Source: CAIJXB01 sp964455905 (GTDB taxonomy: Bacteria > Chlamydiota > Chlamydiia > Chlamydiales > Rhabdochlamydiaceae). From it: a stretch of DNA of 64,000 nucleotides. The notes beneath the pieces were generated by a model that was not told the DNA's origin, did not search any database, and saw nothing but the letters and a program-made list of their open reading frames with translations. The position numbers and the translations under genes were made by a program. The DNA lies in contig CAYVYN010000008.1 of the NCBI GenBank assembly GCA_964455905.1, positions 21,741-85,740 of the forward strand, written 5' to 3'. Shown piece after piece: positions 1-8,986 of this stretch (the stretch's first letter is position 1; each line of letters starts with the position of its first letter).

Positions 1-971
1 GGAATTCCTAGCGAATTTTCAGGTACTAAAACCCATTTATATTTGTGATCTTTTCTAAAAACTTTTGAAAGGTCCGAATTTTTTATTTGAAACGAGAGAG
101 ATTCTTTTACGTCTTTTTTTTCGAAAGTAAATGGAATGGGTCCAATGCGCTCTGAGGGTAAAACAAGATCAAAAGCAAAAAGTGAAAATTTTTTGTAGTA
201 GGCTGGTGATTTGATTGAAAGTTCTACGAAGTCTTGTGTTTTAGTGATTTGTTTGGTGATTTGAGCAGGTCTTCTAGGTAGTGAACTTTTTATAAAAGAG
301 GAAAGATTTTTTCCCGTGTGAATTATTTTAATTGCATAACTAAAGTGTCCGTTGTTGGCTTCGATCCAAAGGGGAAATGCTGTTGTATCCTCAGACGGAA
401 AGTATAAAGTAATTTGACAAGAAGAAAGAAGGGTTTCATCTTTAGGCCAGGAGCCTCTCCATGCATCACAGGGGAGTTTTGTCTTTGTTCCATTTATAAG
501 TAGAGCAGGGTTCCAAAAAGGCCTTTGATCTAATTCTCCGCTACTAGGAGAAGGTCCTATTTTTTTTCTTTCCGTTGGTGGTACCCTTGAAAGTTTTAAA
601 GACAGTAACCCTGAAAGGAAATGTTCAGATTCTTCTAGGTAAAGCCACCCTTTTTTAGAAAAAGAATAACATTCTATGAGTTCTAAAGAGTCAGCATCTA
701 TTTCATATTGTGTCCAGGAGGTGTGTCCTTTAGCTCCTTCTGCCATCCAAGTTTCCCAACTTTGTTTTTTTGTAGAGATCTTATTTGTTGGGATGGTTAC
801 TTCTTCTAAAATGATAGATTCTTTTTGAACTTCTCGGACAAGTAGTAGTGAAAAGTTTTTATCTTGTTCTGTAACAATGTATTCGCCTTTTTTTGCATTA
901 AATAAGCGGTCAGCCATTGTAAAAGAGCTTAAAAAAAAGAAGCACAACAAAAGGAAGTTAAAAAAATACAT
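1..971 (-). CDS. Putative exported protein, 3' end cut by window edge
   Basis: An open frame reads leftward from an ATG at 971-969 through to position 1 without a stop, giving 323 codons with the C-terminus missing. The product starts with a classical signal peptide: about 18 residues of hydrophobic Phe/Leu-rich sequence ending near SSFTMA. The rest is polar with no membrane segment, so it is probably periplasmic or surface-exposed. I do not recognise a domain. It is transcribed divergently from the sugar-phosphate transporter gene, with 241 bases between them that should hold both promoters. The reading frame is long and has normal codon use, so it is very likely real although its function is unknown. 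Confidence 0.75.
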   Translation of the reverse strand, partial: MYFFNFLLLCFFFLSSFTMADRLFNAKKGEYIVTEQDKNFSLLLVREVQKESIILEEVTIPTNKISTKKQSWETWMAEGAKGHTSWTQYEIDADSLELIECYSFSKKGWLYLEESEHFLSGLLSLKLSRVPPTERKKIGPSPSSGELDQRPFWNPALLINGTKTKLPCDAWRGSWPKDETLLSSCQITLYFPSEDTTAFPLWIEANNGHFSYAIKIIHTGKNLSSFIKSSLPRRPAQITKQITKTQDFVELSIKSPAYYKKFSLFAFDLVLPSERIGPIPFTFEKKDVKESLSFQIKNSDLSKVFRKDHKYKWVLVPENSLGI

Positions 972-1212
972 GAGGGCAAATTCCTGTAATTTCACATGAA
1001 ACCGGATTATACAAAAATTCTATTTAATTGAATAGATAATAAAAAGAACTAGTTTTGTTAATTGCAGGTGTTCGTTTTTGTTAAATGATAGATTTTTTGA
1101 TTAAGTGATTAATTTTTATTTTTTTAGAAGGGAGTTGTAAGATTTATTTGCTTTTTCTAAATTCGTGATTTAGTTTAACATGTAGTTTACTTAAGACCTA
1201 GGGAGAGCTTTA

Positions 1213-2559
1213 ATGGATTTTTTATTGAAATTTTTCAAGTCAGCGCCGTATCTTCCTGAAATTACTGATCAAGAGGAAGTCAAAGTAAAATATAAGTATT
1301 GGCGTATTCGAATCATGTATTCGATGTTTATTGGCTATGCTTTGTATTATTTGACGAGAAAAAGTTTTAGTGTTGTGATGCCTGGAATTATGCAAGAGCT
1401 TCAGTTGGACAAATCCCAACTGGGTATTATGGCTACGGTACTTTCTCTTACCTATGGATTGAGTAAATTTTTTAGTGGTGTTATTTCTGATCAGTCTAAT
1501 CCCCGTTATTTTATGGCTTTTGGCCTTATTCTTACTGGTATTTTTAATATCTTTGTTGGGTTGTCTTCTTCTTTGTGGTTTTTTGCTTTTTTTTGGGGGC
1601 TTAATGGACTTTTTCAGGGATTTGGATGGCCGCCTTGTGTGAAATTACTTTCCCATTGGTATTCTCATTCTGAACGAGGTTCTTGGTGGTCTAGTTGGGC
1701 TGTTTCCCAGAATGTTGGAGGTTTTGTTACGCCTTGGGTTGTTGGCTTATGTCTTACGTATTTAGGGTGGAGATATGCTATGTTTGTCCCTGGGATAATT
1801 TGTATTCTAGGCGGTTTTTTCTTGATTAATCGCCTTGCCGATGTTCCAAGATCATTAGGGTTACCTACTATTGAAAAATTTCGTAATGATTATATTGATC
1901 AAAAGAAGACAGATGACGACGAGGTACAGCTTACAAGTAAAGCAAGGATGCTAAGCGTCTTAAAAAATAAATATATTTGGATATTAGCTATAGCCTATTT
2001 TTTTATTTATTTTATTCGCACAGGACTGGAATGGACGACCCTTTTTCTTGTCGAATCTAAAGGTTATAGTATTTTGGCGGCAAGTGGTATGACATCTCTT
2101 GTTGAAGCGGGAGGTTTTTTAGGAATGCTTTCTGCTGGATGGTTGTCAGATCGGCTTTTTAAAGCAAGAAGAGGGCCTATTAATATTATTTTTGCCACTT
2201 TCTTATTTGTTGCTCTTGGAAGTTTTTGGCTTTTTGCAGGACACTACAGCTGGCTAGATTCAGCTCTTATATTTATGATAGGCTTTTCTATTTTTGGACC
2301 TCAAATGCTTATTGGTGTCGCAGTTGCTGAACTTGCTCATAAAAATGCTACAGCTACTGCAACAGGCTTAGCTGGGTGGGTTGCTTATGTGGGTTCTGCC
2401 ACAGCAGGCTTCCCTTTGGGTAAAATTATTGATTCATTTGGATGGGAAGGTTTTTTTGTCTCAATGTCTATGAGTGCAGTTGCGTCTGTCTTGCTACTAC
2501 TTCCTCTTTGGGGGGTTACTCGAGCAAGTCTCTCTTCATCTAAAGCCTCGACTACTTGA
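1213..2559 (+). CDS. uhpC: Sugar-phosphate/phosphate antiporter, UhpC-like (MFS, OPA family)
   Basis: This 448-residue inner-membrane protein has 12 predicted helices and the organophosphate:phosphate antiporter layout. The early segment YALYYLTRKSFSVVMPGI and the following KSQLGIMATVLSLTYGLSKF region are characteristic of UhpC/UhpT/GlpT, and NGLFQGFGWPPCVKLLSHW is the OPA family signature. Chlamydial UhpC is known to import glucose-6-phosphate from the host in exchange for phosphate, so the same role is inferred here. The ATG has a GGGAGAG ribosome site seven bases upstream. The gene is followed by an unusually tight terminator hairpin that overlaps the stop codon, so it appears monocistronic. 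Confidence 0.88.
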   Translation: MDFLLKFFKSAPYLPEITDQEEVKVKYKYWRIRIMYSMFIGYALYYLTRKSFSVVMPGIMQELQLDKSQLGIMATVLSLTYGLSKFFSGVISDQSNPRYFMAFGLILTGIFNIFVGLSSSLWFFAFFWGLNGLFQGFGWPPCVKLLSHWYSHSERGSWWSSWAVSQNVGGFVTPWVVGLCLTYLGWRYAMFVPGIICILGGFFLINRLADVPRSLGLPTIEKFRNDYIDQKKTDDDEVQLTSKARMLSVLKNKYIWILAIAYFFIYFIRTGLEWTTLFLVESKGYSILAASGMTSLVEAGGFLGMLSAGWLSDRLFKARRGPINIIFATFLFVALGSFWLFAGHYSWLDSALIFMIGFSIFGPQMLIGVAVAELAHKNATATATGLAGWVAYVGSATAGFPLGKIIDSFGWEGFFVSMSMSAVASVLLLLPLWGVTRASLSSSKASTT

Positions 2560-2580
2560 GAATGGGATTTCTCAATTTTT
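2556..2580 (+). terminator. Intrinsic terminator of uhpC overlapping its stop codon
   Basis: A perfect seven-base stem (TTGAGAA at 2556-2562, TTCTCAA at 2569-2575) with a six-base loop is followed by five T. Its left arm includes the TGA stop codon. An alternative wider stem pairs CTACTTGA (2552-2559) with TCAAGTAG (2580-2587). Confidence 0.6.
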
Positions 2581-2627
2581 CAAGTAGCTGAAATTAAAAT
2601 TAAATCTATATTTGTTAGGGGTTTTTT

Positions 2628-3836
2628 ATGAATATCTTTTCGGGCATAAGAAAGCGAATGGGCTTTTTACAAAAGCTTCTTAGTGGTTCTTTTATGGTTT
2701 TTGGGACTACAGTAGGTGCTGGTATGCTAGGTATTCCTGCTATGACTGTAGGTGCTGGATTTTGGCCCGCTTTTTTTGTCACTTTGGCTGTTTGGATTTT
2801 TATGGCGGTGACTGGACTTTTATTTTTAGAGGTAACTTTAAAAATGCCTCAGGGATCTAATCTAATTTCTTTATCTCAAAAATTTTTAGGAGAAACGGGG
2901 AAGTGGGTTTCAGGTATTTTATTCTTATTTTTGTATTACTGTTTGCTTGTAGCTTATTTTGCAGGAGGAGCTCCTCTTTTAGGTGAGATTGCTCGCTGGA
3001 TGGGGATTTCATTGACTCCTTTATTTGAAAAGATTTTCTTTTTTTCTTTTTTTGGAGGAATTGTTTTCCTAGGGGTTAGTTGGATTAATAAGGCAAATCT
3101 TTTGCTTACAGGAGCAATGCTTTTTTCTTATTTATTTTTGATTTCTTTAGGTGCTGGTGCCGTAGACTCATCTAGGTTTTCAGTAGACGATTACTCTTTA
3201 GCTATAGGTGCTATCCCTGTTCTTTTTAGTGCTTTTGGTTTTCATAATGTAGTTCCACCTTTAGCAACTTTTTTAAAAAGAGATAAAAAAGTTCTTCGTC
3301 TTTCTATTATTGTAGGTACACTGTTTGCTTTAGCTTTATATCTTATTTGGCAATGGCTTGTTCTAGGGTCTGTTTCTCAAGATGTTATAGAAATGGTGAG
3401 AGCTAAGGGGTTGCCGATAACGTATGCATTACAGTCTGCTGCAAATAGTTCTAATATTTATGTCTGGGGCCAACTTTTTGCTTTCTTTGCTTTGACTACT
3501 TCTTTTTTAGGAGTTGGTTTTTCGTTTGTTGATTTTATTCAAGATGGATTCCATGAAAGTAAAAAAAAGGTTTCTCGATTTATTTGTTCTTTTTTAACTT
3601 TGATTCCTCCATTTATTTGCATTCTTTTGAATCCTTCTGTCTTTGAAAAAGCATTAGGTCTTGCTGGTGGTATCGGAGAATCTATTTTAAACGGTATTTT
3701 ACCTGTAGTACTTTTTATGAAGATGAGAGACTCTTTAAAAAACGGGGAGATTCAACCTGTTTTCAAAGCAGTTTTGTGGTTTTTGGTGCTTTTGAGTATC
3801 GGTGCTTTTTTTATAGAGGTATTCACTTTACTATAG
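2628..3836 (+). CDS. tyrP: Aromatic amino-acid permease, TyrP-like (HAAAP family)
   Basis: The 402-residue product is an integral inner-membrane protein with about 11 helices. The N-terminal LSGSFMVFGTTVGAGMLGIP motif is the substrate-binding first helix of the hydroxy/aromatic amino-acid permease family, and the FSAFGFHNVVPPL stretch near residue 198 is also typical. Chlamydiae carry TyrP homologues, often duplicated, that take tyrosine or tryptophan from the host. Only one copy is present here. The gene lies 68 bases after uhpC but behind a terminator, so it probably has its own promoter. It ends at a strong hairpin shared with the convergent neighbour. Substrate cannot be fixed from sequence. 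Confidence 0.82.
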   Translation: MNIFSGIRKRMGFLQKLLSGSFMVFGTTVGAGMLGIPAMTVGAGFWPAFFVTLAVWIFMAVTGLLFLEVTLKMPQGSNLISLSQKFLGETGKWVSGILFLFLYYCLLVAYFAGGAPLLGEIARWMGISLTPLFEKIFFFSFFGGIVFLGVSWINKANLLLTGAMLFSYLFLISLGAGAVDSSRFSVDDYSLAIGAIPVLFSAFGFHNVVPPLATFLKRDKKVLRLSIIVGTLFALALYLIWQWLVLGSVSQDVIEMVRAKGLPITYALQSAANSSNIYVWGQLFAFFALTTSFLGVGFSFVDFIQDGFHESKKKVSRFICSFLTLIPPFICILLNPSVFEKALGLAGGIGESILNGILPVVLFMKMRDSLKNGEIQPVFKAVLWFLVLLSIGAFFIEVFTLL

Positions 3837-3848
3837 GATTATTCTAAA

Positions 3849-3875
3849 ACAAAGGGCTTTTAAAAAGCCCTTTGT
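3849..3875. terminator. Bidirectional terminator between tyrP and the convergent gene
   Basis: Nine-base perfect stem ACAAAGGGC (3849-3857) with GCCCTTTGT (3867-3875). The loop is TTTTAAAAA and further A:T pairing can close it. It sits between two convergent stop codons and can serve both strands. Confidence 0.7.
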
Positions 3876-3890
3876 AATTTATTCAATCTG

Positions 3891-4331
3891 TTATAGTCCA
3901 AACAAAGATCCTAGGAATGTTACTCCAGGATTTAATTGAAAGGGTCCAATAACACTAAGTACGACATTGTAAATTGCAGGTGCTGCCCCAGAAGAAAGAC
4001 GAACAGCTTCGTGCGCAAGCTGACCGAAAGCGGCAAAAGCAGCCAACTGAACGAGCAAAGATACTGTTGTTTTGTCTTTAAAAGGACGTATCCTTCCTAT
4101 AAAATCATTTACATGAGCTGAGTTGGTGATGAATTCAGGTGTTTTCCAGCTTGTGTAAGATAAAGCAGTTTGACATCCGCGCAACGCTAACTCTCCAGCC
4201 GTCATAACTGCTGTCGCAGAGGCTAAAAGACCTGTAAGTCTTGCGCATCCTGTTAATGCTGTGTTGGCTATTCCTCCGAAAGAAACAGAGGGAATAGAAT
4301 TAATAAAAACATTTAAATTTATATTTGTCAT
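3891..4331 (-). CDS. Small hydrophobic protein of unknown function
   Basis: The 146-residue product is rich in Ala, Gly, Leu and Ser. It has a long hydrophobic stretch at about residues 20-50, a second at about 88-110 and a third at the C-terminus (117-146), with no cleavable signal peptide. Paired hydrophobic segments without a signal sequence recall the general shape of chlamydial inclusion-membrane proteins, but the bilobed hairpin pattern is not clean, so this is only a possibility. An AAGGAG ribosome site lies 12 bases before the ATG, and a strong terminator follows the stop. I recognise no family. Confidence 0.65.
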   Translation of the reverse strand: MTNINLNVFINSIPSVSFGGIANTALTGCARLTGLLASATAVMTAGELALRGCQTALSYTSWKTPEFITNSAHVNDFIGRIRPFKDKTTVSLLVQLAAFAAFGQLAHEAVRLSSGAAPAIYNVVLSVIGPFQLNPGVTFLGSLFGL

Positions 4332-4722
4332 GTTGATTTTAATCTCCTTTTTTATTTTTTTTAGTTATTTATGAGGTGAATTATAAATTCAAAATAGAAT
4401 TAATTGATATGTTTTTTTGCTGCTTTTATTTGAAAGCGCTGTAGGTTGCTTATTTTTAATTAGTTGCAAGTTGCTGATTTTTAAAAAATTAATGTGTCGC
4501 TTTGCTTAAATGGGTAGAACTTTTTTTAGATATTTTGAATCGAGAGGTGTAGGTATATTTTTACAGCTAAAGTAAAAAAGCTTAAAAGGCATTCTAGGTA
4601 TAGTAGAACTTATTATTTGAGAGTGTTGATTTGTGTATTGGTAATATTTATTATTACGCTTATTTTATTTTTTTAAATTCATAATTTGTGTTATCGTTTT
4701 TAATTTGAATAGGTACTTATTT
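4332..4722. other. AT-rich intergenic stretch, nothing coding seen
   Basis: This 391-base gap between two divergent genes is very AT-rich, with stops in every frame and no credible RNA gene. It must hold the promoters of both flanking genes, but I see no confident -35/-10 pair. Confidence 0.6.
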
Positions 4723-6285
4723 ATGTCAAATATTACTTCTTTTTCTATGAGAGCTCTTTTGTGGGTTGATAAATCAGAGTTATTTAGCGTGAAAAAAGAG
4801 CCTGATCCAGACCTTTTTTGTGATTTAAAATTCTTGCAAGAGACTCTTGTTAAAATATCTGCTTTTACAGTTGTTTATTTTTTTTCCCCTTGCGTTGGGC
4901 TGCTTTATCATACCTCTAATGCTATTATAAATTGGAAAGTTGAACACATTTTTTCTGAACACCTAGAGTGTTTAGGTTTGGAGGTTCAGCAGATCTTTAT
5001 TTGCGCAGTCACGAACTTTCTTATTCCTGCGTTTGTTGGCTTGGCTTTAGGCCCCGTTGGTTTTTGGGCTAGCTTTACATTCTTCGCTCTGGTTAGTCCT
5101 ACATCAACGCTAGATTTGTATAAAGAAAAGAGGCTTGAAAATTGCAAAAAAAATGAGAGTAAAGCACGTGAACAGACCCCGCTTAACGAATTTACAAAAA
5201 ATCAGCTAGAAAAGAAGTATCAAGAGGTCTTGGGGATTTATTCGTTTTTAACTTCTCGTGATTTAGACGTTTTATCTCTAATAGAAAAACCTAAAACAAA
5301 TAATATTTCAGAAGCCGCTAATGTGGAGAAGTTTAGAAGGATATCTCGCGGCCAATCCGTTTTGAAATTGGGTTTTACTAAAGAAGCTACTTTATTAGAA
5401 TTCATTAAAGTTTATAAAAAACACGGAGCTATTTGTTCTTTGAATTTAGATGGTATTCCTATTACAAACCTAACTCCTTTTTTAGATTTATGCCCAAATA
5501 TTAAAATTATTTCAGCTAAGAACTGCAGTCTTAAAAATTCGCATGTAAAAGAGTTAGTTGTTCATTCAGTAGCTAAGCAAATAGAAAAATTAGATTTTTC
5601 AGACAATATGTTAAATGATGTGTCTGCTATAAGAATTGCTAGAAATATGGAGCAGTTAACCAATTTAAGTCTTTGTGGTAATGACGTGGGGGAATTAGGA
5701 ATCAACTATATTTCTTCCAAGATGCGATGTTTAACTGAATTAAACTTGTCAGGTAATACAATATCAAACGAATCAGTTATAAAAATTAGTTCTATGGTTA
5801 ATTTGGAGCTCTTGAGTATTGGGAAAAGCCCAAGTTATCTATCTTCAAACAAAGAATATCGTTTCAATTTCAATTATGTACGTGAATATAGCCTAGATTA
5901 TTTGAAACTAGGGATTGAGTTAAGTGGAGTTCAAGCTATCAGTCGGATGCCTAAATTGCATACTTTGCATTTGGGAGGCGCTAATTTACGAGAGGGAGCC
6001 ATGGAGCATATCATTAAGATGAAGAGCCTAAAGACCTTTGATTTGGCTCTAATTTTTGATGGCATCACGAATGAGGATTTTATACGTATCAGCCAAATGG
6101 TTTGGTTAGAGAATTTATCCTTAAGTATACCTACTTTCTTTGAGAGAGATTTCGAAGAGGTGTTTTCAAAGCTGCCTAAATTGAACAGGTTACGCCTATC
6201 TTCTTGTGCGGAAATGCCAGAGTGTCTAATCCATACTATTGCAAACGCAAGATCTTTGGAGAATTTCAATTTCGAAATATTTTAA
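4723..6285 (+). CDS. Membrane-associated leucine-rich repeat protein
   Basis: I start at the ATG at 4723 (520 aa); a TTG six codons earlier is possible but lacks any ribosome site. Two hydrophobic segments lie near residues 45-65 and 95-130, so the N-terminal part is probably membrane inserted. The C-terminal half (about 225-515) carries irregular leucine-rich repeats of the form LTxLNLSGNxI. Between them, residues around 170-260 align by eye with the post-F-box linker of the LRR proteins at 34540 and 36322: FRRISRGQ corresponds to LIKISKG and LIRIAKG, and SLNLDGIPITNLTPFLDLCP corresponds to RLNLDHVKITNFSALLELCP. It is therefore a third, diverged paralogue in which the F-box is not recognisable. 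A secreted or host-membrane role is inference. Confidence 0.75.
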   Translation: MSNITSFSMRALLWVDKSELFSVKKEPDPDLFCDLKFLQETLVKISAFTVVYFFSPCVGLLYHTSNAIINWKVEHIFSEHLECLGLEVQQIFICAVTNFLIPAFVGLALGPVGFWASFTFFALVSPTSTLDLYKEKRLENCKKNESKAREQTPLNEFTKNQLEKKYQEVLGIYSFLTSRDLDVLSLIEKPKTNNISEAANVEKFRRISRGQSVLKLGFTKEATLLEFIKVYKKHGAICSLNLDGIPITNLTPFLDLCPNIKIISAKNCSLKNSHVKELVVHSVAKQIEKLDFSDNMLNDVSAIRIARNMEQLTNLSLCGNDVGELGINYISSKMRCLTELNLSGNTISNESVIKISSMVNLELLSIGKSPSYLSSNKEYRFNFNYVREYSLDYLKLGIELSGVQAISRMPKLHTLHLGGANLREGAMEHIIKMKSLKTFDLALIFDGITNEDFIRISQMVWLENLSLSIPTFFERDFEEVFSKLPKLNRLRLSSCAEMPECLIHTIANARSLENFNFEIF

Positions 6286-6334
6286 TAATATTGTGAAATT
6301 ACTTTACGTTAACTAAAAGCTCTGCAAAATCTAA

Positions 6335-6364
6335 AGAACTTAAAAGTAGTTCTATGTTTTTTTT
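6335..6364 (+). terminator. Probable terminator of the LRR gene
   Basis: AGAACT (6335-6340) pairs with AGTTCT (6348-6353) and eight T follow at 6357-6364. The stem is short, so confidence is moderate. Confidence 0.4.
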
Positions 6365-6392
6365 GTGCGTGAAGCCTGGCTCAAATGCGAAT

Positions 6393-8195
6393 TTAGTTAA
6401 GCATTGGGAACTTTTTTCGGATATTTTCAATCGATAAGTATAGATTGTCGAGCTTACTATAAAGAGACTCTATCTCTTTTTTGAGATTGGTTGCTTGAGG
6501 GGCTAGTTCTGAAATTTTTCCTGAAAGAGCTTTTTCGTACGCTATCAATAAAGAGGCTTCTATTTCTTTATGTTTTTTTTCTAGTAGTTCAATTTTTTCT
6601 TCTATGGAAGAAGCTTCGTTTTCTAGAGGTTTTAGCTCCTGTGATCTTTGTTGAATTAAGGAAGCTCTTTCTTGTTTAGATGTGTCTTTAATTTTGACGT
6701 TCTTTGGTTTTCCAAGGCCATCATCCCAACCTTCTTGTTCTAAGAATTCTGTATAGGTACCAAGAAAGATTCGTTGTGTATATTTATCGCAAATAATCAG
6801 ATAGTCAGTTTCTATTTTTTTGAGCATCTCTTCGCTGTGGGTAACTAATACAACGGCACCTTCAAATTCTTGAATTGCTTCTAAAAGTGCTTCGATAGAT
6901 TCGATATCGAGGTGATGTGTAGGTTCATCTAATAAAAGTAAATTTGTAGGAGAGGCTAAAATTTTACCTAAAAGAACTCTGCTTCTTTCTCCTCCAGATA
7001 AAAGAGATATCTTTTTTTTTGCGGTGTCTCCAGAAAAAAGCATGTGCCCACAAAGAGCTTTGATCTGCGTGTAGTTTAACTGTATATTGGCAGAGGCTAT
7101 TTCTTCTTCAATGGTGTGGTCTAGGCAAAGTCTAGAAATATGTGTTTGTCCAAAATATCCTATGCGAGCTTGTTCTGATACAAAAGTTTTTCCAGAAGAG
7201 GGGGTAAGATCTCCTGTAAGGAGCTGTAGCAGTGTTGATTTTCCCATGCCGTTTTTCCCGATGATCGCAATTTTTTTGCCTCTTTCTATTTCTAACGATA
7301 CATGTTGAATGAGAGGGTGGTCTTTTGTATAAGAAAAGCAAATGTCATTTAGCTCTATCATTTTCTTTCCAGTAAAGGGGATATAATTAAAAGAAAATGA
7401 AAGGCCATCTATTGCAGAAAGCTGACTTAAAGCCGGAAGTTTTGTGAGAGCTTTAGCTTTTGATTTAGCTTGAGTTGCTTTACTTGCTTTAGCACCAAAT
7501 CTAGCTATATAGTCTTCTAAGTGTTTTTTCTTTTTATCAAGAGTCAGCCTTGTTTTTTCGTGAAGCTCTTCTTCTTCTAAAATTTTTTGATAAAAATCTT
7601 CGGTGTTGCCTTTGTGTTTTTTTAGGGTTTTTCTATGTAATCCCATTGTGTGTGTGACAATAGAGTCTAGAAAACTTCTTTCATGGGAAATTAAAACACA
7701 TTCTCCTTTCCAAGATTTCAGGTGATTTTCTAACCATCTAAGACCTGCTATATCTAAATAGTTTGTTGGTTCATCAAGCAAAAGGCAATTAGGCTCTAAG
7801 GCCAAAAGTTTAGCTAGTTTGAGTCGTAGGTGATATCCTCCAGAAAGAAGAGAAGGGCAGCTATCTAGTTGTTCATCGTTAAATCCAAGTCCAAATAAAA
7901 TACTTTCTACTTCGTAGGGTTCTTTTTGGATGGGGCCGTCTAAGGCTTCTTCTAAAACAGTGGATTTTGTGAAGTGTATATGTTGCTCTAAGAAGCCAAG
8001 TTTATATCCTTTAGGCAGACAAACTCGCCCAGAATCAGCTTCTTCTTCTTTTTTTAAGATTTTAAATAGGGTAGTTTTTCCTGATCCATTTCTTCCAACA
8101 AGAGCGCATTTTTCTCCTTTTTGCATGCAAAAGGAGACATTTTCAAATAAAACAACACCCGAAAAACTTTTTGATAAATCGTCTGCTTGTAACAT
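6393..8195 (-). CDS. ABC-F family ATPase (YheS/YdiF-like)
   Basis: The 600-residue soluble protein has two complete ABC ATPase domains and no membrane part. Domain 1 has Walker A GRNGSGKTT, signature LSGGYHLRLKL and Walker B LLLDEPTNYLD. Domain 2 has GKNGMGKST, LSGGERSRVLLG and LLLLDEPTHHLD. The linker contains RFGAKASKATQAKSKAKAL, the basic tRNA-binding linker typical of ABC-F proteins such as YheS, and the C-terminus is a charged coiled coil. ABC-F proteins bind the ribosomal E site and relieve stalled translation. It lies two bases after the stop of the ABC permease gene and is probably the last gene of that operon, although no functional link to the exporter is implied. Confidence 0.85.
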   Translation of the reverse strand: MLQADDLSKSFSGVVLFENVSFCMQKGEKCALVGRNGSGKTTLFKILKKEEEADSGRVCLPKGYKLGFLEQHIHFTKSTVLEEALDGPIQKEPYEVESILFGLGFNDEQLDSCPSLLSGGYHLRLKLAKLLALEPNCLLLDEPTNYLDIAGLRWLENHLKSWKGECVLISHERSFLDSIVTHTMGLHRKTLKKHKGNTEDFYQKILEEEELHEKTRLTLDKKKKHLEDYIARFGAKASKATQAKSKAKALTKLPALSQLSAIDGLSFSFNYIPFTGKKMIELNDICFSYTKDHPLIQHVSLEIERGKKIAIIGKNGMGKSTLLQLLTGDLTPSSGKTFVSEQARIGYFGQTHISRLCLDHTIEEEIASANIQLNYTQIKALCGHMLFSGDTAKKKISLLSGGERSRVLLGKILASPTNLLLLDEPTHHLDIESIEALLEAIQEFEGAVVLVTHSEEMLKKIETDYLIICDKYTQRIFLGTYTEFLEQEGWDDGLGKPKNVKIKDTSKQERASLIQQRSQELKPLENEASSIEEKIELLEKKHKEIEASLLIAYEKALSGKISELAPQATNLKKEIESLYSKLDNLYLSIENIRKKFPMLN

Positions 8196-8197
8196 CT

Positions 8198-8986
8198 TTA
8201 ATTTCGCACCCCAAATTGGTTTCCTGACTCATATTTTTTTAACCCTAAATTAAAAAATACGTAGGCTGATCCAGCAAATATAGCAGTTATTCCTAATAAA
8301 AGAAATAGATTTAGGAAGCTAAATTCTCTTAGTAATTCTACTGGTATAGTCCCTATAATTCCAGCTGGAATGATTGAAAACATAATTATTTTAAAAAAAC
8401 CACGGTAAATGTGGGTAGGATAAACAGAGAAAAGTAAGATAGATTCGTAATATTTTTTAGTGACATCTTCTACTTGTCCAAGCCAAAAAGGAAGGCTGAA
8501 CGCTATTACAGCAATTGAGGTAAATAGCAGGGAACCTAAAATCATACAAAGGATTGCAAGAGGGAATGTATAAATCGTAGTAAAGCCTCCAAATAAAACA
8601 AGAAGTAGTGCCGTCAGTAGATGCCCCCAGCCTTTAGTAAATGATTTAGATCCGATAATATGAAAAAGGATATTTTGAGGTTGTATCATAAAAGAGTCGA
8701 GATCCCCACTTAAAATTAGATGGGAAATTTTTTTTACTCCTCCAAAAAACACTTGGGTAAGCCCAAAAGCTCCAGATCCTATAGCAAGAAGAGCCGTCAT
8801 TTGAGGAAGTTTCCATGTTGCAATTTCTCCAAAACGAGAAAAGAATATACACCAAAGAGCAAAGAACAGAAGATTATTAGCTAAGATAAATGAGGTTTCT
8901 ATTAGGAAAGCTCCACGCTGACTAATAGATGATTTTATACTTGTTTTTACTAGTTCAGTAAAAAATAGCATAGATTTATGCATCAT
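8198..8986 (-). CDS. ABC-2 type exporter permease (COG3694-like)
   Basis: The 262-residue product has six predicted helices and belongs to the ABC-2 permease group found with COG4586-type ATPases. The segment HLILSGDLDSFMIQPQN near residue 90 matches the typical exporter motif in which a GxLDxxLxxP-like turn precedes the third helix. The start ATG overlaps the upstream permease stop by one base (TAATG), and the GGAGGAGG ribosome site lies inside the last codons of that gene, which indicates translational coupling. Together with the next permease and the ATPase it should form a heterodimeric exporter. The substrate of this family is unknown. Confidence 0.8.
   Translation of the reverse strand: MMHKSMLFFTELVKTSIKSSISQRGAFLIETSFILANNLLFFALWCIFFSRFGEIATWKLPQMTALLAIGSGAFGLTQVFFGGVKKISHLILSGDLDSFMIQPQNILFHIIGSKSFTKGWGHLLTALLLVLFGGFTTIYTFPLAILCMILGSLLFTSIAVIAFSLPFWLGQVEDVTKKYYESILLFSVYPTHIYRGFFKIIMFSIIPAGIIGTIPVELLREFSFLNLFLLLGITAIFAGSAYVFFNLGLKKYESGNQFGVRN

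Noticed and set aside
7087..7341. Small open frames on either strand inside the ABC-F gene
   Set aside because: Shadows of the second ATPase domain; no start signals of their own.
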